64,000 bases of DNA from Dioscorea cayenensis subsp. rotundata (Eukaryota > Streptophyta > Magnoliopsida > Dioscoreales > Dioscoreaceae). A program made the position numbers and the translations under genes. Position 1 is the first letter of the stretch; every line of letters starts with the position of its first letter. Positions 43,275 through 55,066 of the stretch are shown here, one piece after another. Under the pieces are notes generated by a model. The model saw nothing but the letters and a program-made list of their open reading frames with translations, searched no databases and had not been told where the DNA came from. The stretch lies in the NCBI RefSeq assembly GCF_009730915.1, contig NC_052486.1, forward strand, positions 15,581,387-15,645,386. The letters run 5' to 3'.

Positions 43275-43860
43275 AAAGTGAGAGAGAGGATATAAAAACT
43301 CTCGCCCAAATTTCACGAAAACCGGTCTCCGGTGGTTAAGAACCTCTCTTCATTCTTGAAGCCTCCCACCATCCACTGGATTTTCTTCTTCGTAAGGGAG
43401 GAATATGTGTGTGTTGTATATAAATATTGGACTTTAGATTTCATGTTGTAATTATTACTAGGTTTTTTATAATCCAATGTTCAGTGAGATTACTTTCTTA
43501 GTGACTGGAAAAATTAAATCAGTTGAAGGAGACGAGGCTTCTGGCTCAGCCCGAGGGCGGGTCCCACTGGAGAGGAGAGTTTTGACTGCGGGAAAGGCAG
43601 GTCTGGATTTTTGTAAGAGGGAGTCTTCAGAACGCCACACTTTATGAGCTTTCCCGCTGTCTTTCTGACACTGCCCTTTACCTGAGCACTGTCTAGCAGT
43701 CGGTCAAGTAAGTATAGGGTCTCCTCTAGTGTTTACGATGTAGTATATCTAGGACTTATGAAAACTGACAACAACTAGGCAACCACAGGAATTCTCGTAG
43801 TTAAGGGAGGACCTTTCGTTGGGGTCATGGAAGAATTGGGTTCGATTCTCGTTATACGCG

Positions 43861-44929
43861 ATGTGGCAAAAAAGACTGATTCAACGAGATATGCCATGCC
43901 TGCATCAAGATTTAAAACATGTCCTCTACTTCCAGGAAATGTTTGGAACAGAGAACTTTCTCTAATACAATGCCGCATTCTCCGAAGATTGAGGAACAAG
44001 AGGAGATCTATTAATAGAAATCTTTCTCTAAGAGAAAATCTAAACAGTAACATCAAATCACAAACTACACGAAAGTTGCCCCTTTATTATGGGGATTTAC
44101 CCATAAGGGAGATGCACAGAGGAAGAGAACGAACTTCATATATCCCTTTTCTATTTAATCAAGAAACAAGATCGGGCGTGATTCCAGTTTGTCTCCATTT
44201 TCGTGACACTTTTCCTCAAGCAAGGCAGCCAATAAGTCATCGAAGGGTTTGTGTGAATAATGGACTGGTAAGCATTACTCATTTGAAAGTTTCCCACCGT
44301 GATCTAATATCTTTTCAAGAAAGTGAGGCGAGAACCTGTGGTGAAGAAATAAGGAGATCTTTCTATATCGACATATCAGTTGAAAAAATCATTGGAAAAT
44401 TCTTGCCGGTCAGAATATGGAGAAGAACCAAAACAGAATGGTTCCGCCTACTCAAAACTCAGAGGTGGTGCCGCCAACTACTCAAATCCCAGTTTTTGCA
44501 AGAGTTGAGTTCTTCTATGCAAGAAGAAGACTTAGAGAGAACAAAGAAGTTTGGATCTGAAAAAGTATGCTTAGGCAGTTCCTTCGCTGAGCACAAGAGA
44601 ATAAAGAGCAATTTGTTTCATTTTAAATACTTCTTATATCGAAGAGAAGGAAGGAGAAAAACCGAAATCTTCCTACTCGAACAATAAGTCCTTTTGCTTA
44701 CAAGTCTTATTTATATAGTAATTCGACCTATTGCTCCGGATCCCCGTTTACTAGGAAGATAAGAATCAAAAGGATCGAACTACCTACTCATTATTCGGAG
44801 GTGAATAATAGAACACAAAAAGCAGTGGTATCTTATGCGCCTAACATAGGTCATATCCCTCACGACATAAGATTGAAAGATCCAAACCTTCCTCTTCGGA
44901 GCGGAAACGGACGTGGCCAAAACATATAA
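43861..44929 (+). pseudogene. rps4: Mitochondrial ribosomal protein S4, copy B (better preserved)
   Basis: ATG at 43861 gives MWQKRLIQRDM, then a frameshift near 43885-43905 moves the S4 frame into an open stretch to 44687. This has NVWNRELSLIQCRILRRLRN, LPLYYGDLPIREMHRGRERT, SHRRVCVNNGLVSITHLKVS, EEIRRSFYIDISVEKIIGKF, WRRTKTEWFRLLKT and KKFGSEKVCLGSSFAEHKRI. A second shift near 44665 moves the C-terminus (RTISPFAYKSYLYSNSTYCS, THYSEVNNRTQK, NIGHIPHDIRLKDPNL, GRGQNI) to the stop at 44927-44929. Total length fits the about 350-codon family. Copy A (12029-13101) has different lesions, so the two decayed independently after duplication. Confidence 0.93.
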
Positions 44930-47265
44930 GAAAAATTAAAGAAAGATCGGCTCGCTCATAGGGACATATCTATCCGGATAGAGGATAGTCTAGATCGATT
45001 CATAGATAGATCTCTCTCTATATAGATAGGTATCCCCTTGGATAGAGATAAAGATAGGGATCCCATTTATATAACGAAAAAAGTTCACTTTTTTACTACT
45101 ACTTTATACTTATACTTTATTTTTATTTTACATTTGAAAAATTCATTTTTTTCCTTGATTCCGATTGATTGCCTTTTTCTTTTTACTACTACTATTTCTT
45201 ATACTACCAAAGCAAAGGAAACATCATTTTTTCCATTTATACTTACTTAATTGAATTGGTCGGAGCATAGACGAGCGAGCAGAGCCCGTCATAGAGCAGT
45301 CGACTAGAAGTAGAAGACTTCTGGCCTAAGAGAAGGCACTTCTCTGAAACATGGAAAATCTTTCTTTTCACACTGGGGCAACATAGGGGAATAAACTCGG
45401 AGATCAAAGATTTATTGAGGAAGTTCTTATTTGTTATTTACTACCGCTAGAAGAGTTTTCTACTTCTACTTTTAAATTGCATTTTTTTGTAAAGTTCTTG
45501 ACAAATCCCAAGTAGAGGAGATTCATAGGTAATTAATGAATTCTGCCTTTCAGCTCTCTTCGACATATCGATCATGGATTCCTAAATCACATAAGCCGTT
45601 GGGGATGCGACCCATTACACAGCCCCTTGTCTGCCGCCAAGACTCGACCTCTCTTACATACATGATCGGGTACTCAGTATATGTCTCCCTTTCATAGAAA
45701 GCTATCTATGTAAGGTATGACCCGATCGTATATGCTTGTCCGTATTTACTTGTCCTTATTCTCATTATTAAAAAAAATCTTATTTATTGGCGAAGAAGGT
45801 CAATGCAAGTATGTTAAAGTCTATAATCTCACCGTCAGACAATATGGATAGAGTTTGTGCGTTTGTAGCCAAGGTTGAGCCATTTCTGGCTCGCCTATTC
45901 AAACGTTACGTCCCTAGTATCTCCACTATTCTAGGGGATGACGTGGGAACCAACGTGGAAGGTGCTTCCTACTCACCCTCTCACAAACAAACTGATAGCA
46001 GTGAGGGAAACCCCAAACAAGGTTTGCATGTACAACCATTTTTGTCTGTGCATACCTTACTGATCCTACTCAATCTTTTACACCGATGTATCATACTCTA
46101 AAGACCATAAGAAAATACTGCTAAATCTTTCCGAAGTTAGAGAAGGAGGGAAGGCGCGCTACCGTGCTACAACTAACACAGCCTGCTGAAAAATGCAAGA
46201 TTAGCGCTAAGAAGCAATCCTAGTTTAAGTACTATACTAGCATCCTACCCCAACGTTGTTGTACTTTACTTGACTCTACCCAGCCTTGCTCGCCGCCTCA
46301 GCCCGGACATGGCTTATTACGTGGTCGGCATTCCCTACGTGCTCCAACTTCTTGGCCTCCCACCGGAGAGGAGATGAGGGGTCACCTTTCCTTTTGAAAC
46401 CGCTCGTGACGCGTAGGTTTATGGATGGATTCCGTGGTAGTCTCTGCCTCCTCCAACTCAATCAATATCAACAAGATGTCGGTTTGTTCCGGCTTGGTTG
46501 ACTTTTGGTCGAAAAAGAGAGTAGGTTGAGGGGCTTCATTGATTAGTAAACCCACGGTGTCTGGTAAGGTCGGGGACGTGGTCGTCCGTCTCCGGGTTTG
46601 CCGGCCGATAAGATCACTAAGAATAACCGACCAGTCGGGTTGGTTTGACTATTCCTTTCTACCTGAAAAGAACTCAGTCTGTCGCAGTGAAGTCACCTTC
46701 CTTCTTCTAGGCTCCGAGTCACCTTCTTCTAAGCTCTGTTGGACAACACGACATTCTCGTTCTATAGGCCGGCCGTACTTGTGATGTTTCCCAAGGATCC
46801 AATAAACTGACTTAGGTCTACGTTGCCATGATATTATTGTTCTATGGAAGCGGGCGGGCTGCTTTTTAGAAGTTCGGCCCTTTTCCTTTTTGACTAAAAA
46901 AGGGGGGGAGGGATTGACCTTTCTAACGCATATTCTGTCATACCAGCATGGCCCCACTGATTTGTTTTCGATCGGAGCATCAAGCAGCGCAACCCGATTC
47001 TACTTGACTAAGCTCCGTGCTCGTCCAAGGAGGGAGTTTGCTTTACCCAACTCCCCTTTTTGATAACAAGGTCGAAAGCCCCGACCCGACATTCATGAGT
47101 TTCGAATGAAGAATGAAGAGTGCCCTGCCCCGCTTTTTTCTTCCCTAAAACATTGGATTTTTAAGTTAGTAAAGACCCACCCCTTGTTTAAGTCAAAATG
47201 AGTTCGCGGGACCCCGGGACATTGGCTTACGCCAACAGTGAACTATTTAGGATCGCATCCCGCGC
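44930..47265. other. Mitochondrial spacer and 5' part of nad1 intron i669 (arm B)
   Basis: Counterpart of 9711-12028. Frames at 45038-45250, 45787-46101, 46276-46957 and similar show no known domains. Confidence 0.6.
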
Positions 47266-47450
47266 ATAATCTACATTATAGCCTGCAACTGATTCAGCTT
47301 CCGCTTCTGGGAGATCAGACAGAGCTCGATTAGTTTCCGCTAGACGAGGAATAAGGAACATAACCAATACAGGGAACAAGAGAATACCGGACCATATCTG
47401 CTTTTGTACCATGACAATCTCACTCGAATTACAGGGACCTACACATATTA
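47266..47450 (-). pseudogene. nad1: nad1 exon 3, copy B
   Basis: Minus strand encodes [56 protein letters not shown]. The frame is open here (47227-47412 plus flank), in contrast to copy A, but substitutions (GIP to GIL, NVEY to NVDY) and isolation from the other exons make it a pseudo-exon. The serines at edited positions are again unedited. Confidence 0.85.
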
Positions 47451-47627
47451 GTACAGTATACCGGAGTCCCCGGCCAGAACCACACGTGCAAGTTTCCCTG
47501 CATGTGGCTCATCCGTGCTTTTTTCTGAGGTGCTGCCTCTGACTCCGCATGGGAGAAGGGGGTTGAACTGCAAACTTTCGTGTTCAGAGCATTGCATTGT
47601 CTGAGAGAGTAGGGTGAGTAAGCAGCG
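47451..47627 (-). other. nad1: 3' end of nad1 intron i477 (arm B), cut by an LTR
   Basis: Contains the domain-V-like hairpin near 47482-47516 (minus GAGCCACATGCAGGGAAACT … TGCACGTGTGGTT). The rest of the intron is missing beyond the LTR start at 47628. Confidence 0.7.
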
Positions 47628-49187
47628 TGATAAGTTCTTGTGCGATATGAATGCAAAGTGTTCATTCTTTATGTTGAGCATTACTTTTCTCAGGTTTTTA
47701 CATTTATATGTGTGTTTTTATGTTACTTTTATGTAGGTAGGGTTGTGAGGCCGAGTATGAAGGAAATAAGCCAATGTGGAACACAATGCACTTATTTTGG
47801 AAGAGATCTTGCTAAAATTCAAACGCAAAGACATAGGATAGGTGTGAGATGCTAGAGTGTGTGCCAACCTCCTCTCATTCGAGTGAGCACATCCATTTGG
47901 AGGGGCACAAAGGCAGTCACACTCGAGCATTCCGACTTATGCATATAAGAACAAGAGCTCCACCAACATGTATATCATTGAAGAAGCAAGTGATTCACGA
48001 CGTGAACGTGTGCCCATTTGCGGTACCCCGATGAAACTATGGAATTGGGAAGTTATTCAGGTCGAAGACTGTAGCAGAGAACTGCAGCGGCACTGTAGCA
48101 AGTTCTGTAGCAGCACTATTCACAGCCGGCCGAGAAATTAGAGAAACAGAGAATCCACAAGGGCGTGTGGAAATTATCCACGACCATGTGGAAATTCCAC
48201 ACGGGCGCGTGTAGCGTCCACGCCCGTGGAGTTGCCCGATTCTAGCCCAATTTAAAGTCGATTCAGCCCCGATTTTGGTATTCTTTTTTCTCCATCTTTT
48301 TCCCCAACTGAGAGAGGGCTCGCTAGGGGTTTTGAGGGGTATTGGCTAGGTTTTTGGAGAGTTCATGAGCTCCGACATCGCTGCGTCGCTTTGGAAGAAT
48401 TTTTATTGGGAGAGCTTTGTCGGCACCGATCCGCGAGGTGTATCCTAGGTCGGACAAAGGATCTCTGCGCGAGTAGAGACTCTCCACAAGACCATCGACG
48501 ACCAACCAGGGGTATCTTTATGGATTTGATTGCTTTTACATTCGATTTCTTTGATTGTACTTGGCTCCACGGAGAGCTAAACCCCAGTGGATACTGCGAT
48601 TGTGAACCCTAGATGATATCGTTTCATTGAACTCTTTATATGCTTTCAATAAAACCGATGTTTATTATGTTTCCAACCATGAATGCTTGATTGATGAACA
48701 TTTCCCCAGGTGACACTAGGGTTGAGAGTTCTGATGGCAACCCAGCGAGTGAGTGACACACCACGAGCGTTAGACAAAAGCTCAGGCTGGAGGGTTGAGA
48801 GGGTGAGCCCGAGAGGTATAGGGCGTCCCTTTCCCCCGACGCGATAGATTCTACCCACCATTGCTTTAGTTCTTTGCTGGCCATAATAGAGTGAACGGTC
48901 TCAAAGGGATGAACCTCCGCCGGGGCCCAGTTGCGCTTGAAATAGAGTGAAGCGTTGAGGGGATCTAGTATCTAGGTCTCATTGTGGCTTGGACCTTCCA
49001 CCGGACCAAAGTGTTAGGGTCTATAATTAGGAAGCGATTTATCACTTGGAATCCCTAGAGCTCATTGCAACTTTATTCGAGTCAGAGGTTGAGAGGTTAT
49101 TTAATCTCTCCTCCAAGACATGAATAGAGTTAGGCATAGTTGACCTTAGATTTGAGACTATGTATGTAAGGATTTCCATGACTCACC
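47628..49187 (+). repeat. Family-1 LTR, plus orientation, left half of an inverted LTR pair
   Basis: Begins TGATAAGTTCTTGTGCG and runs with full similarity through the palindrome block (48155-48235) to ATTTCCATGACTCACC near 49187. The 3' end of the LTR is missing; the sequence then turns into the opposite strand of the same LTR. Confidence 0.8.
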
Positions 49188-49195
49188 TCCTCCTA

Positions 49196-50566
49196 TGGTC
49201 AACTATGAATAGAGTTATACATAGTCCCAAATCTCTTAGATTAAGCCCTAGATAAAGTTGCAATGAGCTCTAGGGATTCCAGGTGATAAATCTCTTCCTA
49301 ATTATAGACCTAACCCTTTGGTCCAGGCGGAAGGTCCCCAACCACAATTAAGCCCTAGATACTAAGATCCCCTCAATGCTTCACTCCGTTACACGTGCAA
49401 CTAAGCCCACTGGAGATTCATCCCTTAGACCATTTACTCTATTAGTGGCCGCAAAGAACTCGAGGAACGGAGGTAGAATCTATCACGCCGAGGGGAAAGG
49501 GGACGCCTCCCTGCACCTCCTCGACTCACCCTCCTCGCCGCTCCAACCCTAGCTTTGTCTAACGCTGTGGTGTGTCACTCAGTCACAGGTTACCAACAAG
49601 AACTCTTAACCCTAGTGTCACTCTAGGAGAAATGTTCATACAATCAAGCATTCAAGGTTGGAACTCACAATAAACATCAATTTATTGAAAGCATAATAAA
49701 GAAGGTCAATGAAACGAATACATCCTAGGGTTCACAATCACCCAAGTACCCACTAGGGGTTTAGCTCTCCATGGAGCTAAGTACAATCAAAGAAATCGAA
49801 TGTAAAAGCAATGAATCCATAAAAAAACCCCCTCGATGGTTGTGTCGAAGGTCTTGTGGAGAGTCCTCTACTCGTCGCAAGGGATCCTTTGTCCGGCCTA
49901 GGATACACCTCATCGGATCGATGCCGACAAAAGCTCTCCCAATAACCTTCTTCCAAACAACGCGCGATGTCGGAGCCATAGAACCTCTCCAAAACCCTAG
50001 TCAATACCCCTGAAAACCCTAGCCGAAGCCATCTCTCAAGTTGGGAAAAAGATGGAGAAAAGAATACCAAAATCGGGGCTGAATCGGCTTTAAATAGCTA
50101 TGCTATGCTACAGTGCTATGCTACAGTCTTCGACCTGAATAACTTCCCAATTCCATACTTTCATCGGGGTAACGCAAACGGGCACACATTCACGTCGTGA
50201 ATCACTTGCTTCTTCAATGATATACCTGTTAGTGGAGCTCTTGTTCTTATATGCATAGGTCGGAATGCTCGAGTGTGACTGCCTTTGTGCCCCTCCAAAT
50301 GGATGTGCTCACTCGAATGCGAGGAGGTTGGCACACACTCTAGCATCTCACACCTGTCCTATGTCTTCGCGTTTGAACTTTAGCAAGATCTCCTCCTAAT
50401 TAAGTGCATTATGATCCACATTGGCCTATTTCCTTCATACTCGGCCTCACAACCCTACCTGCGTAAAAATAACATAAAAACACACATATTAATGTAAAAC
50501 CTGAGAAAAGTAATCCTCAACATAAGGAATGAACGCTTTGCATTCATATCGCACAAGCACTTATCA
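49196..50566 (-). repeat. Family-1 LTR, minus orientation, right half of an inverted LTR pair
   Basis: From GGTCAACTATGAATAG near 49196 to …GCACTTATCA at 50566, the normal LTR 5' end. Together with 47628-49187 it forms a large imperfect palindrome. Confidence 0.8.
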
Positions 50567-50672
50567 GCGAAGAAGGCCTCCTTCAGGGGGGACCCAAGCC
50601 ATCAGTGAGATACCACTCTGGAAGAGCTAGAATTCTAACCTCGTGTCAGGACCTACGGGCCAAGGGACAGTC
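50567..50672 (+). pseudogene. rrn23: Plastid 23S rRNA fragment (upstream of the insertion)
   Basis: GCGAAGAAGGCCTCCTTCAG…TCTAACC…GTCAGGACCTACGGGCCAAG…GACAGTCT is plastid 23S rRNA domain V sequence. In the plastid gene it continues directly into the sequence found after the retroelement at 58728. Confidence 0.88.
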
Positions 50673-52161
50673 TTGATAAATGGCTAAATGTATGTATTTT
50701 ATACGTATTGATCTTGTATTATTTGTGTATACCTTGATGAATTGATGCCCGTTTGAGTATAAATTTGTTCTTTTGGTGTTGCAGAGCATAAATGTGCCAA
50801 ATGTAGCTCAAAAATGCAAATTGGATGAATTCGACACCGAAAACGGCATTTTTGGGGTCCCGCATCAGAGGGTCTGTAGGGCGATCAGTATATCACTATC
50901 TATGCGGGCATTTGGTCGTGAGCTTCACGGGCTCCATGCGCCCCTATCGGTGCCCGTGAGGTTTGCTTGGAATTTCACAACCCTCGATACTGTAGGGAAA
51001 AACATCATGGTGAGCAATCTTGTAGCACCCAGGCATGTTTTCCGGGCATTTGGGTCAGTGAGCTTCACGGGCTCCATGCGCCCGCATGGATGCCCGCATG
51101 GACTGACGGGATATAAATGAAACCGATTTTTCATGGGCAAGAGGGGGAGTTTTTTGGAGAGTTCTTGGAGCCGATTTTTCACCGAGTCTTTTAGGGAGGC
51201 AAGATCACACGTTTTGGAGAAGGGAAATCAAAGGGAGAAGCTCGGTTTTGGCTAGATCTTCATCGATCTCTTCTTTGGGAGTTTATAGATGACGAGGAAG
51301 CCGCCCCTATCAGCGGCGTCCGTGGAAGCATTTCCACCTAGCTTGGCTTGTCTTCCTACTTCTATTGTTTTGAGGTAGTTTTTCTTATGCCATTTGTAGT
51401 TGTTTTCATGTACTTGTTGCTTGTATTTGTTTGCATGGACGAGTAGACCCCAAGGTCACCGGATGCCGGTGAACCTTGGGGTGAACTTGTGTATTTGGAT
51501 GATTTAATTTTGTCTATTGCAATTGTTGTGTATTTGTGATTCATTCTTGGTGCATTTGATGTGTTGCTTACAAGAGAACTATGTAAACCAACTTCTAGGT
51601 TGTACTTGGTAGCGTGACCATCGCCCTTGTACTAGACACACCAAGTTTGGAAGGGATTCATGTATGAATACGCCGTGACCATCGGGTATTCTGACTCCCT
51701 CCACCATTAGGGCTAGACCAAGTTGTGTTCCGGCCCTAATTAGGGATTTCCCCACTTGTTAATGCAATCGTGATGAGGATTTGATCGAAGAAATTCGTGT
51801 CAATACTTATACCGGATTAGGTTAATTGCCGTGACCATCGGGTTGATCTAATTTAGGAAATCTCTAGGTCCAAACCTTCAATTGCATGACATTCTTAGCA
51901 CCCTTTGCACTTTAGTATCCCCTAGGTAATCCGCATCCGTGACCATTTCTTTCCCCGATTTTTATAACCCTACCTTATCATAGACTCCATTTGTAGTTCT
52001 TTTTATTTCAAGTAATAGATTAGAGAAACCCTTCGAATCATTCGGCTGAGACAATACGCAAGAGGAAGTAAGAGTAAATTCTTGGGCCTGGGGAATACGA
52101 CCTCTACGTGCTCGCAGACGAGGGTACTGGACGACTCCGTGCACTTGCGGATCGCGCATCA
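50673..52161 (+). repeat. Family-3 5' LTR
   Basis: TGATAAATGGCTAAATG … GATCGCGCATCA. Includes GTGAGCTTCACGGGCTCCAT twice (about 50919 and 51057), each followed by a GCCCGTG- or GCCCGCATG-type partner that can pair with it. Confidence 0.88.
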
Positions 52162-52167
52162 AGTTTT

Positions 52168-52184
52168 TGGCGCCGTTGCCGGGG
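52168..52184 (+). other. Primer-binding site, tRNA-Asp type (perfect)
   Basis: TGGCGCCGTTGCCGGGG, 6 bases after the LTR end. Confidence 0.92.
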
Positions 52185-52499
52185 ACCCACAAGGAATACT
52201 CGGAAAACTTAGAGTTTATTGATTTAGCCATTGTTTCTTTTATTTTGTTCATCTGCTTCTTTTTGTACATATATTTCCATTTCACTTGTTCTTATTTTAT
52301 TTTATTATCTACGTACTTATATCCCGATTATTGGCTTTCAATATTGTGCAAAGGTACCATCTTATGACACGTGCAAAATCAAAACAAATCTAGTAGAACC
52401 CGTCGACGAAATTGAGAGAACCTTGCATCAAAGATTGAGAGAGGTGGCGAGAGTTCAGTAACATCAAGGAACACGAGGGTTGAGATTAGTGAACCTTCA

Positions 52500-53830
52500 G
52501 TCATGGCGTGAACCAAAGGCGCACCTTGTCCGATTATGAAAGGCCTCGGCATCTGGTGAGGAATTCAGTGTGCATGCCCCCACCGTTCGCTAATAACTTT
52601 GAAATCAAAGCAAGCACAATTGGGATGGTCCAAAATTCGCTACAATTTGACGGAGCTAGGGCGATGAAGACCCGCATGTGCATTTGTCTCGATTCCTCCA
52701 AATTTGTTCCACCTTCAAGATTAACTCGATGTCCGAGTGATGCGATAAGATTGAGATTATTCCCTTTTCGGCTAAAGGGCATGACATATAGATGGCTCAC
52801 GTCATTGGCACCGGGTCGATCACCACTTGAAGGAAATGGTGGACAAATTTCTTGCGAGGTATTTCCCACCAAGCAAAGCAGCTTAGATTGAGGCAAGAGA
52901 TTTGCGATTCCCGACAAGGGGACTCGAGACACTCTTTGAGGCACATGAGAGATTCAAGGATCTCCTACGCAAGTGTCGCCATAATGGCTTTTCCTCATGG
53001 GTGAGGATCCAGATGCTTTGCAAAGGCCTGAATTATGCAACCAGACAGGTCATCAATGCTGCAGCAGGGGGGTCATTGAGTAGTAAAACCCCTGAGGATG
53101 CTGAAATCTTGATTGAAAACATGGCAAGTAATGAGTGTCATTGGTCTACTAGGCAAAAACCCCTAAAGGCAGCTGGAATTTATGAGATAATGACAACAAT
53201 GCGCTAACCAGCCAAGGTTGAGGCCCCAACAAAGAGATTCGATCGGGTCTGTGTTGGAGTACGAGCTCAAATTCCGGTGCGCTTTGTCTATGAGACTTGT
53301 GGGGCCGGGCATGCTCACTGCTCAGGTGCCCAATTTCAATAGCCTTAGATGCCCCTGAGTTGAGACAGTTGATTATGTTGGGGAGCTCCCAGAGGCCCGG
53401 GGAATCCTTATGGAAACACATATAATCCGGGGTGGAGGAATCACCCAAATTTTTCTTGGGGTCACAACAGACAACATCGGCCCTAGCCACAGGGACTTCC
53501 ATCGCAATCTCTTCAGCCCGAGGAAGAAGTTCACTCACGAAGATGTGTTAGTGGATTTATGATCGCAGTACGAGGCAAAATTTGTGAACATCAACAATCA
53601 ATTCGGTCAAGTGAACACTATTTTTGAGGAATGTTGGGAGCCTCCATTTCAATCATTGGAAAAACCCGAGTTGGGCAACTTGCTAGGGCAAATTCGGAGC
53701 GCCCACCGGGTAGCTTACCTAGTAAAACTGAAAATAATCCGAGGGAGCATTTGAAAGCCGTCATTCTCGGGGAGGCGGGAAGCATGTGGAAGCACGAGCC
53801 GAGGAGGGCTCAAGCACTAAAGAGAATGGG
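52500..53830 (+). pseudogene. Athila-type Gag, frameshifted
   Basis: Frames give RTLSDYERP, NNFEIKASTIGMVQNSLQFD, then (shifted) SDAIRLRLFPFRLKGMTYRW, and in another frame RGLETLFEAHERFKDLLRKC, RHNGFSSWVRIQMLCKGLNY and NAAAGGSLSSKTPEDAEILI, then the Gag-protease linker LARANSERPPGSLPSKTENN near 53680. This is the usual Athila Gag order; at least three shifts separate the pieces. It is the same family of Gag as at 1-632. Confidence 0.85.
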
Positions 53831-53839
53831 GTAGCCATA

Positions 53840-54550
53840 GCGGGAAGACCCTAAGCCATCCGAGAGTGAAGTTGAAGGAAGAAAGGAAAAAGCAAGATGA
53901 GGAAACCCTTCAACTACCAACACCAAGGGTGCTAGAGTACAAAGCCGGTCATTCCCTATCCGGCTAGGTTGAAGCAAGATAAAGAAAGAGGCTCGATTCA
54001 AGAAATTCCTTAATGTATTCACAGCTTGCTTACATAAACATCCCTCTTGTTGGCGTTAACTCAAATGCCCAAGTATGCAAAGTTTATGAAGAGACCAGTG
54101 ACTAACAAGAGAAAATTGGAGGAATTAGAAATAGTTGCATTACCACGGGACCGCTCTGCGGTGATTCGAGGAAGCTCCTAAGAGATTAGCCCGATCCCGG
54201 AGTTTCATTATTCCATGTGTGATTGGGAAGGCATGCAAGAAAAGGTCCTTGGCGGATTCGGGCCAACATCAATGTAATGAACTCATAGTCGTTTTTGAAA
54301 CTAGGATTGGAAGACATGAGCCGACAAGGATGACAATACTGACTATGAGACTCGTCCATAAAGGCCCCGTGGTGTCATTGAGGATGTGCTAGTTAGAGTT
54401 GACAAAGCTTATTATCCCGGTGGATTTTTGTTATTCTTGATGTGGATGATGATGTTGAGTGTCCATTGATCCTCAGGCGACCATTTCTTAACACCGCCCG
54501 GTGCCCTCATTGATGTAAAGGGGAAGAATGACATTGAGAGTGGGGGATGA
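53840..54550 (+). pseudogene. Retropepsin remnant
   Basis: Degenerate readings in several frames correspond to the protease block at 26490-27150: a PYPARLKQDK-like stretch near 53955, MPKYAKFMKRPVTNKRKLEE near 54066-54125, an active-site region near 54250 (LADSG-like), and VRVDKAYYPGGFLLFLMWMM near 54400. Too damaged to be functional. Confidence 0.6.
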
Positions 54551-55000
54551 GAAAGTCGATTCTTACACTCCCCTGCTACTATGAAACACACCTTGGACCA
54601 TGATGATCCCCTCTATTTCTTGATGAAACTGATATGATTATTCTCGATTGTGTGCGAGGAGGTCTTGGCGATTAACCCCTTGGATGAATCTTGGAAAGGA
54701 ATGGATGGCGATGGAGTGCAAGGGAACAATCCATCTCCCACACAAGTAAAGCGCGGTAGGCTATGTGGGGAGCATTTTCCGTGGCTGAATAATAAGAAGA
54801 AATCAACCACTAGAAAAATTTGGTGCAAGAGGGACAAGAAGCAGAGTGGGGATGACTGCACTATCACCACCACTCGGAGATCGATCGACTATTCTTCGAG
54901 GGAAGGGTAAATTCATTGTCTTTTTCATGCTCTCGATGAGTTTCCCATCTTGGAGCACTTCTCTTGGACTTGGAGGTAAGTCCCCACCATTTGATCCACC
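54551..55000 (+). other. Post-protease segment leading to the conserved motif
   Basis: Readings such as MKHTLDHDDPLYFL and LAINPLDESWKGMDGDG match the protease-RT linker of Athila Pol. The RT never follows; instead the frame ends FDPP-stop in the conserved motif at 55001. This suggests that a pol-deleted version was fixed as a unit. Confidence 0.5.
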
Positions 55001-55066
55001 TTGAGGTAAGAAAAAGGTATGTCAAGCTAATGACGTAAAACAAGCGCTTCTTGGGAGGCAACCCAA
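55001..55066 (+). promoter_or_regulatory. Conserved post-ORF motif with splice-donor-like start (family 3)
   Basis: TTGAGGTAAGAAAAAGGTAT, GTCAAGCTAATGACGT, AAAACAAGCGCTTCTTGGG, AGGCAACCC. Aligns with 23871-23931 and 30761-30822 on the opposite strand. Confidence 0.7.

Larger units (their letters stand above)
43275..47627. repeat. Inverted mitochondrial duplication, arm B
   Basis: Reverse-complement counterpart of 9337-13692, about 4.35 kb, containing rps4 (+) and nad1 exon 3 with the end of i477 (-). Its right edge is an LTR insertion at 47628. About 29.6 kb separate the arms. Confidence 0.85.

Noticed and set aside
43827..44687. 286-codon frame taken as the rps4 start at 43827
   Set aside because: Residues before about 43905 are out of the S4 frame; the S4 start is ATG 43861 in another frame, so the gene is frameshifted, not N-terminally extended.
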